Of a stretch of 64,000 nucleotides of DNA, positions 47,739-57,334 are shown in pieces; position 1 is the first letter of the stretch; each line of letters starts with the position of its first letter. The DNA is taken from positions 534,507 through 598,506 of the forward strand of contig MNCI01002172.1 of assembly GCA_015680685.1 (NCBI GenBank), read 5' to 3'. Source of the stretch: Gnetum montanum (Eukaryota; Streptophyta; Gnetopsida; Gnetales; Gnetaceae). The notes below the pieces were generated by a model, which saw nothing but the letters and a program-made list of their open reading frames with translations, made no database searches and had not been told where the DNA came from. The position numbers and the translations under genes are program-made.

Positions 47739-48619
47739 TGATGAGTAGTGAGTATATCCTACATCCAACCATACGAATCACTAGTGTTTACTCAATGATC
47801 TGGTCAAATTCTAAGGACTCTAGGTTTCTAAGAATACTAACTCTGGGAGGTGAATCTAATTGTGGCAATTGTTGTCTTCCCAGTCACACTTGTGAAGTGC
47901 AAGTGTATGGTTAAGTGTAACTGAGGCATATGATCATTTTATCTTTTATGAATTAAGTCACTAAAAAATAAAGAATAAGTAATTTTAATGTTTAACTAAC
48001 TAATTAATCTAAGAATTAACTAATGTCTAACTATTCCTAACATAAGCATCCATTCCCACTTTCCGTACACATCCTGAATACATTTAACGCTACTGGGTTA
48101 GCAAACATTAAGGGTTACTCGGATTATCAAGCATTACATGTATGCTTGAAGTGGTCATACTTATGTTTACTATTTAATTTATCTTAATTAACTACTTTAA
48201 TTACTTAAAACATTAAAGAAAATTTCTTGAATATTAAATACATAAAGGAAACAATTAATCTAGTCCAAGTGCTGCAAGGTTTGACTAAAAAGATCATCTT
48301 TATTACCACACATATTGAAGTGCTCAAGCACAATAGTGCTTGAACAAATATTCGTACACTCTTTGACTCATACTATGGGCACTTAGAAAAATATTCTAAC
48401 TATTGGGAAGAAAAATTGCAAGAACTTCATATAACTATGAGACTTGATGCCATAAATGTGATGGAAGACACACATTTATAGGCAAAAATAGGATGCCCCA
48501 TTGATAGGTACGCATTAGTGGATCAAACCCTACATCGATGGGATCATGTCGATGAGATCCCATCGATGGGTTCACATCAATGAAATCTCATTGACATGGC
48601 CAAACCATATGACTCATCA
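47739..48619 (-). mobile_element. 3' LTR of element E
   Basis: 881 bp, TGATGAGTAG to GACTCATCA. More diverged than the A-C LTRs but with the same order of landmarks. Near the right end the GATATC palindromes are replaced by repeated CATCGATGGGAT/ATCCCATCGATG strings (48525-48600). PPT CATGGGGGTA (minus) follows directly. Confidence 0.85.
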
Positions 48620-48850
48620 TACCCCCATGACTAAATGATAACTCATCCTTGAGTTATTTACAAAAATTTTGGAAGGAATGGGATTATTGACACACAAAAC
48701 AAACATACAAAACCCACAACAAAAACTAAGTGCCCAAATGTATGGATTTACAATGATTAGAAAAATTTTGGTATTCAGGAAAAAAAATTAAAAATCATAA
48801 AAAAATGACAAACACAATTCCTCTGATGATGTGAAGATGATGAAAAAAGA

Positions 48851-51702
48851 TCAAATGGTCCTAGGCGATTAAGGCTCCTAAGGTTTCGAAGGACCTTATT
48901 CTACTTTAGGTGCACATGATGGTTGAAGCAATTATGGTTGTCCTATGGCAGCTGCAACTTCTGATGGAAGATGAAAGGCATCCAACAGTGCCTTCATCTT
49001 CTCCTCCTTACTTCAAGGATCATTCATAGTCCACACTGCATCTCCAATGTCGGCTAGAATGGGAATATCTCATAAATAGGGCATTGTTCAGAACTCCTCC
49101 TTTATATTCATGAACCAGGCAATAAATTGTTTTTGTTTAGTATCAAACGCTTTGAGTGCATTGCATAACTCCTAGTAATCATTCATGCACTTGGCTAGGT
49201 TCTCAACAGTTGATCATTGATTAGTGAACTTTTCCTAGAGAACCTTGGGTTCAGCGTTGGCAATCTAAAGCCTTTGCTTGATGTCTTTGTAATGCTTAAA
49301 CTTTGCCTCGTACAACAAGTATGAGCTAGCCACTTGTTTCTTTAATTCTAACCATGGCCTACTAGTAATCAACATTGCCAGGTTAGCACAATAAAGATTA
49401 GAGAGCTCCATGTACTTTTTCATCTCCTCAATCTACATCTCTTTCATAAGGATCTCCACTTTGTTGTAATCATTAAGCCCATCAAAGATAGGTTGCTAGA
49501 CATCACCTCCTTCCTTAAGCTATTTGGCAACCTCATTGACTTTCGTGTTCACCATCTGAACGTGTTTCTCATTAATTCTTTTATGTAGACCAACCTAATC
49601 TTTGTAATGATTCTTAACGCTCTAAAATTTAAGAGCCTAGTTCTTCCAGGCAGCTATCTCTATTGTAAATTTTGACGAAGGGCATGGACTTCCTCCATGG
49701 AGAGATTTTTATTTTTGGCTACCAATCTCCTTAGTTCATTATTCACTCTAGCTAGCTTCTCCTACTATTGATGAATGAAATTGATCATCTACTACTTCTA
49801 CACATCAACATTCCACAGGTAATGATTCTCTGTAGTTAGAATCTCATTGTCCCAACACATCTAGGCTAAGTCCTTCTAGATGTTGTGCATTGTGTCATTG
49901 GCCAAGGACTGGTCAAAGAATACCATCTTCTTTGCATCCTCAACCTTTTTGAGCTTGTCCTGAATCTATTTGAAAGCTTCATCATGTGTTAGTACAATGT
50001 TGAGAAATGTGAGATCAGCAAGATGGACTCTTAATTCGACAACCTCAACAACCAAGTGTCGTTTTTGTGCTCTAGTTATTTCTATTTGCTCCTCCATTAT
50101 GATGCATTTTCCCCTTGCTTCAAGTAGCTTTGACTAGATTGTAGTGATGGTATCTGGAAGGTCAAAGACATCTAAAATTAGTTCCTTGGTCCCCACTAGT
50201 TGATCTAGAAACTCCTTATGTTAGGTTGCACTCAATATGCTGCTAAGGATTTCTACAGTCATCTACACATCTTTGAGTGCAAAAATGTTTGGTACGAATG
50301 TCGCAGGTGCATTCAATGCTTTGGCAATTCTATTAGCGACTACCTCTACTACCTTCTCCTAGCCATGGTGTTGCATCACTAAGATAGTTTCCCCCTCACC
50401 CTTCTCCAGATGCACCAAAAAAGTAGTAACATTCCAAGATATTTCTACAAATTTCTACTATTGAGAGAGAGATACCATTACCTTCTAGGTGCTAGGATTT
50501 GATCTCAAGGACAACTGCATTCTTTGAGCTAAGAAAATTAGTCCACCTACTTTCATTTGACTTATTATTTGGGCCACTTCATTGAGGTGGCTTATTGTTA
50601 TGTGATACATAGATGAATCGCCACCACTCATTCCTGCTCCCTACTCCTACTCTCACAAGAGCTTCTCTCAAATCTTCTGCATGCACTCAAGGGTAGTGGG
50701 GGTCTCCAGCATTGTTTCGTAAGTAGGTGGTGAAGGTGGTGGTTTCTTCTCCTCTTCTTCGATGACTTTTGTAGGCACCTTATCCTTTATCATTTCTACC
50801 TAGGAGGTTTTTGGAGCTCATCGAGCAACATCATTCATGTAGTGTGTTATTCCTCCCCTCTTGCATAATTTCCAAATGATACATGGGAAGGGGAGTGTCT
50901 TTCTTCCACATTCATTTTCTTTAAACCACTTCTCTATCTTAAGATAGATTAGCTATGGAAAGTTGATAGGGAATTTAATTCTTAGAGTGGTACACACATG
51001 GGTAAATAAGGTTGTGATCTTGCTTGGCCTCACCATTGGATTAAGGTGAAAGGTTGTAATTTGAAATATACACATTCTATCATGGTTAGTACATCAAACT
51101 TCTTCCAGTTCACTCCATAACACCATTGCGCCTATTCCTTTTTAACCCTAGGATCTACCTATGTTGGGATCTTTGCAAGATTGACCCTAATTTCTAGCAA
51201 CCCAAGGTCCTGTATAATGGCTTTCACCTAGCAGGACACTAAAATGTCCTTAATCTTGATCGTTGAACTAGCTTGCCGACTGTTCCAGAACAAGTATGTC
51301 TCTCCCATGTACCACTCCTCACTAGAAGTGATTGTGGACCACATGAGAGATTTTTGTAGTTAAGCTTTAAATTTTGGAGGTGTGAACTCCAAGAAAGGTC
51401 CAAAGTTTAACTCTTATAGCATGGATTTCAGGACTTCCTTGTTTGCGATCTACTTGAGACAAGCCTCCATCAAGGTAACCTTAAGGTTTAGTTTGGGTTC
51501 AAGTGCCTCATCTCAATGAGACTATTTTTTTGTAGTTACTTCTTCAAAAATTTGCTAGATAAATTTCACTTTAGGCTCCCCCTAAAGAGGTCTCATTGCA
51601 TGGGTTTCTACTTGCTCATGGGCCTGTTCTTGGCCCCTTCTAGTTTGTGGCCATTTGTCCCCTAGTTGGGATAATCCTTCTTTCTACGCATACTTCCCTT
51701 AA
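48851..51702 (-). pseudogene. Long 3' ORF of element E, downstream of integrase
   Basis: With its start codon at 57334 (across element F) this frame spans about 950 codons. It is broken by at least two frameshifts and many stops, mostly TAG. An N-terminal half (51700-50780) includes KVTLMEACLK, FGPFLEFTPPKFKA, SSEEWYMGETYLFW, YGVNWKKFDVLTMIECV, then after a shift LNPMVRPSKITTLFTHVCTT and IEKWFKENECGRKTLPFP, then IIWKLCKRGGI. A Glu/Pro linker follows (EEEEKKPPPSPP). The C-terminal part is helical, rich in K, E and L. The middle has the feel of the plant Transposase_32/Athila ORF-1-like domains, but that is from memory and unproven. By position it is where Athila elements carry an env-like ORF; I see no membrane segment. 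Confidence 0.6.
51698..51702. repeat. Target-site duplication CTTAA, left copy (element F)
   Basis: CTTAA directly precedes the left LTR of F and recurs at 57322-57326 directly after its right LTR. Confidence 0.92.
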
Positions 51703-52277
51703 TGTGACATCCCATCCGTGGATGTTATGGAAAATGTCAAATATATGATATATTAGACATCATGTGTACTAAGAAGATATACCAAATGTAAAATATATGT
51801 GATATTCAACAGTATGTATAAAGGAAATAATAAGAAAAATGTAGAAAGATGAAGAAAAGAATGCTTTATTAATATGGAATAGCATATCTGAATCGTGCTA
51901 TGAGAGTGTTCCTAAGGGCTTTCTTCCTTGGGCATCTATCCCTTAGAGGCAATCTAGCACTGCCACCATGGTTAAGCCTATAACCTCGCTAGAAGGAATG
52001 GCTAGTTCACTTCTTGTCTCAATTCATCCAGCTTCCCATGATTTGCTTGTACCAGCTCTGCCACTCCATGCTTACACAACCTCTAACCCCAGGAAGAAAT
52101 GCCTTAGGTCAAACCCCCAAAGGTTACCTTAAGAGACACATCCATTATTACAACATGCCCTTTCGAGTCTCAATTATAACTATCCTTTGAGGTCTTGTTA
52201 AGATAACAATAACACTTGTTATGAAGAGACACCATCTCCATTAGACAAAAACATCATTTGGGAATGGGGATGTGACA
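51703..52277 (-). mobile_element. Element F 3' LTR
   Basis: 575 bp, aligned end to end with 56747-57321 at roughly 90 percent by eye. Ends TGTGACATCCC and GGGGATGTGACA. Confidence 0.9.
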
Positions 52278-52281
52278 ATCT

Positions 52282-52292
52282 AGCCCCCTTAG
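52282..52292 (-). other. Polypurine tract of element F
   Basis: On the minus strand CTAAGGGGGCT lies a few bases before the 3' LTR, in the setting GAGGACAAATGAAACC usual for plant gypsy elements. Confidence 0.7.
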
Positions 52293-52699
52293 GTTTCATT
52301 TGTCCTCAAATGAGTCCACATTTTCTATATTTTTCAAACTCTAATGCTTTTGTTATGATCCTGTGCTCCAATAACTTCATTCCTCCCTTGAACTTGAAGT
52401 TGTTTCTTACTTATTCTATAAACAAGATATATGTGGGAAAACCTATATGGAAAATTAAATATTACTTTCCTAATGCTTCATTTTCTAAGATTATGACAAC
52501 AAGTGAATTAAAGATTTATCAACTACCAATCACCAATCCTAACCAGGATCACACAAAGTGCAACTTGGATTTGGTTACCCAAGTGAAGGCAAGGCAAATT
52601 CTTTATTCCCAATTTTTTTATCATAGATATTTTACTTATCTAATTGAAATATAAATTGAACAATGAATAAAATAACAAGATCATCAAATAAAAGTAAGA

Positions 52700-53880
52700 G
52701 TGAGACACTTTTTGATCTTGATCAACCTTATGAACTGATTGAAGTAATTGTAATTCTACCATAAGTGGTATGTGATCGGATGGTCTTGTTTGAGATGGCA
52801 AGGCTTGATCTTGATTCTTCTCAACTTGTTCTTTAAAAATCAACTCTAGTAACTTGATAACTTGAAAGAATCAAGCATCATACCAAATATAATTCAAAGT
52901 CTCAATAAAGAATGTTGTTGATCCATCTTCATTAATCATTGCAGAGTAATTGGTAAATTTTAGTTCTTGCTGAGTGCTATCCATCAACATTACCTATTCC
53001 TGAATTCTAGAATATGATTTATCTATTGAAGATTCAAAGTAAACAAAATATGCATTGGCTAATGGAATTGCATGTTGAATTGATGGAAACATCTTCTTCA
53101 AGTTAGGTTCATCTTCTAAATATTTTTTTACAGATCCATATTTTAGGAATTTATAAACACTACTTCCAACTTTTGCATTAAAATCTCCACAAAGAATAAA
53201 TGGAACTGGATTAGTATAACTTAGTAATAACTTATTCTTCAAACTTTCTTCTATTTGCTTAATTAATATGCTCCTTGACATAGTCTATCATCTAAACATG
53301 TTGATTTGGCAATTAAATGTGTGTTGACTATGCATACACATCTTCCTCATAACTAGATTTTTAGAATTACTACCAAGGCTATGTGATTTCTCTAAAATCT
53401 TAATTGTTCTTTCCTGTCCATCGCTTGAAGTTCTAGAATTTCAAAAATAATATTTTCTAAACTCCATTTAAATCTTTGTACCAACTCAAACTTGGCTTCT
53501 TTATAAAAGATCGCACAACCATCCATGTTGTGATTTTTGCAATATGCTCATCTATATGGCTCAAAAGAAATTTCATAAGAACCTTTTTACTTATAAATAC
53601 CTATGTATCCCATCTTTTTCAAATTTGGTTTGAATTGATATAGAAATTCCCATGGCAAGATTTCTTGTAAGTATAAGACATCAACATCCAAGTCTTCTAT
53701 CTCTTGTAAGATGCATGGATATCGATATTCATGCCAATCCATGGTCCATGATGGACATAGCGAATGTTGTTTCTCACTTGCTAAAGATCTTGCAAGCACA
53801 TTATATGTTGCAACCTTCATTCTCATTCTTGGATTTTCTTCTAAATCATTTCTCTTCATGAGTATCATACTCCTTGTCAA
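52700..53880 (-). pseudogene. CCR4-type exonuclease/endonuclease/phosphatase gene copy captured in element F
   Basis: Three minus-frame pieces cover most of an EEP nuclease domain. At 53587-53880: KVATYNVLARSLASEK, then LCPSWTMDWHEYRYPCILQE, then DVDVLYLQEI with the metal-binding Glu. At 53300-53560 in shifted frames: DGCAIFYKEAKFELV and VNTHL. At 52994-53281: QIEESLKNKLLLSY, then PFILCGDFNAKVGSSVYKF, then IPLANAYF. At 52660-52900: FTNYSA, TLNYIWYDA and PSDHIPLMVELQLL. The order and wording match plant CCR4/CNOT6-type deadenylases, which remove mRNA poly(A) tails. LQE, GDFN and SDH are kept; LDYI is LNYI. No intron-size insertion is seen, so it looks like a cDNA-derived copy. Frameshifts and stops make it non-functional. 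Subfamily (CCR4a/b, CCR4-5 or Angel-like) is uncertain. Confidence 0.82.
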
Positions 53881-54093
53881 AATGAGATTTTAAGTCTTCA
53901 TGTTTGTTTTCCTATATTTTTATTGTAGGAAAGATTAATATACCTTTTTTATGGTTAAAGATTGTTCTGTTTCCTCAACTAATTTTCCAACTAATACATC
54001 AACTGATCATTAATTAATACATCGACTAATAGTTAACTACCTCAACTGAATAACTACATTATCTATTTTTATAATTACATTATCTAATATTTA

Positions 54094-54094
54094 N
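54094..54094. other. Single ambiguous base
   Basis: One N inside element F. Confidence 0.95.
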
Positions 54095-54774
54095 GTGAAA
54101 ATGTTAGAAATGACTATTCAAATGTTGAAAAAGAACATTGTGTGCTCAAGTTGTGTGAAAATTAAACTTTTGAGAATCTCAAGGTGCTATATCAAGCAAG
54201 GAGTAAAAACTAATTTTTGAGATTCCTTGGGATGGATCGAACTTTATAATTATGTTTAGAAGGTTGAAAACTATAGGAAACAACTATTTGTTCATCAAAA
54301 AAGGCTCCCAAAATCAAAATTTATGGTTTCTAAAGTCTATGACCTTTGGCATAAAAAATGAGACTTCCCAAGAGATCATCCATCCCAGCTCTACTCCATA
54401 GAAAGCACACTTAATTATGGGATTTTTGTCTCTATTGCTACCACTATGCAAAATACAAATTTTGAAAACTATTTTTATGAATTTTTCATTTAAATTAAAC
54501 ATTTGATGACAGAATTTTGAATTTTTCATCAATTGACAAAAATCTTAATTTTTTCGTTAGCTGATGAAGAATTTGCCATTTTCATGTCAACAAAAACAAT
54601 GACCATGGTGGTGTGCTAGCAATGGCCTAGGTGGCTGCTGGGTGGCTAAGTGATGAATGGAAATAGGGCAGGGAACATGGACAATGCAAGTAACATGGCA
54701 AATGGAGGTGTGCATCGACGGCAGTAGCAGCAGTGACAACCAAGTTAGCAAAAGAGGGGCTACACTAGGTGACA

Positions 54775-55045
54775 TGGCCCAGGCTTGTGCAACCCTCACT
54801 AGGGCCTACACAGCCTTTCCCTGGGCTCATGTAGCCCTATTTAGCACCCATGTGGCCTATTATTGGGCTCACATAATCCTTTTATGGGGCTTGCATTGCC
54901 CTTGTTCAGGGCCTGCGTGACACTTTTCTGGGCTTGTATGGCCCTCCACATGGCCTGTGCAGCCCTAAATGAGGCTAGCACAACCCATCTTAGGGCTAGC
55001 ATGGCCCATCATTGGGCTTTCATGGCCTCTTGACTGGGTGTGCGT
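54775..55045. repeat. 21-bp minisatellite in element F, block 1
   Basis: About 13 imperfect units of 20-23 bp, roughly GGGCTTGCATGGCCCTTNNTT (for example GGGCTCATGTAGCCCTATTTA and GGGCTAGCATGGCCCATCATT). Each unit contains GGGC...GCCC, a short stem. The + strand ORF with WAHVA repeats is a by-product of the 7-codon period. Confidence 0.75.
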
Positions 55046-55059
55046 GACTTCTACATGTG

Positions 55060-55235
55060 TTCGGCGGTGTTCGAAGAGGTAGTTTTTGGTAGCATTCAAA
55101 GAGGTGGTTTACGGCAACATGGGAGGCAGTTTATGATGGTGTAGGAGGAAATTTATGATGGCACAAGAGGTAATTTATGGCAATGCATGAGGTGGTTTAT
55201 GGAAGCATGGAAAGTGGTTTATGGTAGTAGATGTA
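55060..55235. repeat. 22-bp minisatellite in element F, block 2
   Basis: About eight imperfect units such as TTTATGGCAATGCATGAGGT with a GG end and TTTATGGAAGCATGGAAAGT with a GG end. Different in sequence from the flanking 21-bp blocks. Confidence 0.7.
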
Positions 55236-55449
55236 GGCAATGAGTAGGCAGTGGATACAATGGATGCAACAAGGAAGTGGCATGTCTAGCTATGGCCAGT
55301 GGAGATGAGGTAATAGGGTAGAGCATTGTGGTGGCCTACGTGTTGTGGCGAGTGTGGAGGGCAGAGCAGCAATTCTAGCGCAACTGTGCAAGGGTTGAAT
55401 TACCACGCATGTGGCAAGTGACAAGGCACATGGTAGAGGGCAATGGCAG

Positions 55450-55650
55450 CCTACAGGCTATGGAAACCCTATTAGGGCAAATGCGACTTGTAGGGCTTGT
55501 GCGACCCTAGTAGGTCCTATGTAGCCTACAAGGCCTACGTGACTCTTGTTGGGCTTATGCGACCCTTGCATGGCCAACACATCTTGCAAGGGCTATGTAG
55601 CTCCTATTGGGCCTACACAACCCTTACATGGCCAACACAGCTCCTACTAG
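55450..55650. repeat. 21-bp minisatellite in element F, block 3
   Basis: About ten imperfect 18-21 bp units of the same GGGCTTATGCGACCCTTGCAT type as block 1. Blocks 1 and 3 bracket block 2. Confidence 0.72.
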
Positions 55651-55754
55651 GGTTGTGTGGTCTACAATATTTTTTAGAATTATTATTATTATTATTTTGA
55701 TATTTTATTATGTTTTATCTTATTTTAAAAAAAAATAAAACTAAGTTGAGGCTT

Positions 55755-55863
55755 AGGGTCGAACCCACAACTCCTAGTCATTTTTTTAAATAAATAATAA
55801 TATTTATATTTATATTTTTATTTAATTAAAAGTATTTTTGTGCATGGGATTGAACCCGTGACC
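55755..55863 (-). repeat. Two tRNA B-box-like motifs in element F
   Basis: On the minus strand GGGTTCGACCCT (55755-55766) and GGTCACGGGTTCAATCCC (55846-55863) resemble Pol III B boxes. They may be two SINE heads. No convincing A boxes were found. Confidence 0.3.
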
Positions 55864-56735
55864 TCTTGTTATATAAGTATTTTAGAGATTTTTTTTAAAC
55901 TTTTTATTATTATTTTATTTTACCTTACCTTGGTGGTTGACGTGGTGGTTCGGCTAATGACAAGGTAGGGGTTCAGTATGATAAACGATAATTCCAGCTT
56001 TATTTTTGACCCTAAAATTTTGAATTTTTAAAAATAATAATTGAATATTATTTTATGCACATATAATGTGAAACTGTAAACATCAATCTCCCAAACTATA
56101 AGCTTGATTGAGATGAAATTTGTATCGTTGGAATCATCTTGATGAGTACTATGTGTTGGACATAGTTTTAGGGTTCAAAAATGAAGTTGATATTTTAGGA
56201 ATTAAAAGGACCAAACTAGCCTATTTTGTTGATTTGACATTTCTTGGCTGACATCTGGTAACTTGGAATCTTCTAGATTACTTGGATAGTGAATTTCAAT
56301 AAAACAAGATCAATTCAAGTCATGGTTACTAACTTTCTGGAAAGAAATTTAACAATGATCCTAATCAATTAATAATTATAGTATTAATATGGGTAAAAAT
56401 TAATAAATATAGTATTAAGATGGGTAAGAGTTACCTGGACCAATGTATCATTATCTTACCAGCATCTCTTATACTTGATGAATCTTGATGAGGTTTGATC
56501 AAATCTTCATCAATTAATGATATCTATTAAAGATTTTTGTTGGTTGCTGGGATCTAGATGCTTGATCCATTTTTCATGAAGTCAATGGAAAGGTATCTTC
56601 TAATTTGCATCACAAACATATGGTACATCTAGTAATGATCAACAGCTTTCCATGTGTTGTGGCTTCAAGGTTAATCATCAAATTCATGTTGTAGTTGGCC
56701 CATGGTTCTAAATGGCCCTTGGGTCATGGTTTGCT
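55864..56735 (-). other. 5' leader region of element F, no coding sequence
   Basis: AT-rich sequence between the minisatellites and the PBS. No gag or other ORF is visible. This is the transcribed leader if F was transcribed from its right LTR. Confidence 0.6.
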
Positions 56736-56745
56736 CTTATATCAA
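56734..56745 (-). other. PBS of element F, tRNA-iMet type
   Basis: On the minus strand TGATATAAGAGC follows the 5' LTR after ATT (shared T). It differs from the standard iMet PBS TGGTATCAGAGC at two positions. Confidence 0.65.
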
Positions 56746-56746
56746 T

Positions 56747-57321
56747 TGTGACATCCCATACTCAAATGTCATGGCAAATGTCAAATATAAAATATATTAG
56801 ACATTATGCATACGAAGAAGATATACCAAATGCAAAATATATGTGATATTCGACATTATGTATAAAGGAAATAGTAAGAAAAATATAAAAAGAGGAAAAA
56901 AAGAATGGTTTATTGATATGGAATAGTGTATCTAAATCATGCTATGAGAGTGTTCCTTGGGGTTTTCTTCCATTGGCATCTATCCCTTAGAAGTAATCCA
57001 GCACTACCAACACAGTTAGGCCTATAACCTGGTGAGAAGGGATGACCAGTTCACTTCCTATCCCACTTCACCCAATTTTCCATGACTTGCCTGTATTGGC
57101 TCCACCACTCCATGCTTGCATGACCTCTAACCCTAGGTATAAATGCCGTAGGTCAAATCCCCAAAGGTTACCTTAAGAGACACATCCATTATTACAACAT
57201 GCCCTTTTGGGTCTCAATTACAACTACCCTTTTGGGTCTTGTTAAGATAACAATAACACTTGTTATGAAGCGACACCATCTTCATTAGGTAGTAGCATCA
57301 TTTGGAAATGGGGATGTGAAA
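56747..57321 (-). mobile_element. Element F 5' LTR
   Basis: 575 bp, TGTGACATCCC to GGGATGTGAAA. The last A-C-A is A-A-A here. It is followed at once by CTTAA. Confidence 0.9.
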
Positions 57322-57326
57322 CTTAA
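57322..57326. repeat. Target-site duplication CTTAA, right copy (element F)
   Basis: Perfect copy of 51698-51702. It falls between codons 3 and 5 of the element E 3' ORF. Confidence 0.92.
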
Positions 57327-57334
57327 GGTGCCAT
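57327..57334 (-). pseudogene. Start of the element E 3' ORF
   Basis: ATG at 57334-57332 (minus) is directly preceded by AACCATAG, a splice-acceptor-like string, and begins M-A-P. The frame continues at 51702 after removal of F. Confidence 0.55.

Larger units (their letters stand above)
51703..57321 (-). mobile_element. Element F: non-autonomous LTR retrotransposon carrying a CCR4-like gene copy
   Basis: 5619 bp with two 575-bp LTRs (51703-52277 and 56747-57321), TGTGACATCCC/GGGATGTGACA ends, a 5-bp target duplication CTTAA, a PPT at the left LTR and a tRNA-iMet-like PBS at the right LTR, so it reads on the minus strand. The 4.5-kb interior has no recognisable gag, RT, RNase H or integrase. 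The PPT environment (AAACCTAAGGGGGC) resembles autonomous Ty3/gypsy elements. The interior carries, in sense, a decayed CCR4-type nuclease sequence (52700-53880) and three minisatellite blocks (54775-55650). Confidence 0.88.

Noticed and set aside
52310-52654. 114-codon + ORF next to the F 3' LTR
   Set aside because: It is antisense to F, overlaps the expected pol tail/PPT leader, and has no recognisable content.
54657-54920. 87-codon + ORF with WAHVA-type repeats in element F
   Set aside because: It is antisense to F and produced by the 21-bp (7-codon) minisatellite period.
55755-55863. Functional tRNA genes
   Set aside because: Only B-box-like strings are present; no cloverleaf could be folded by eye.
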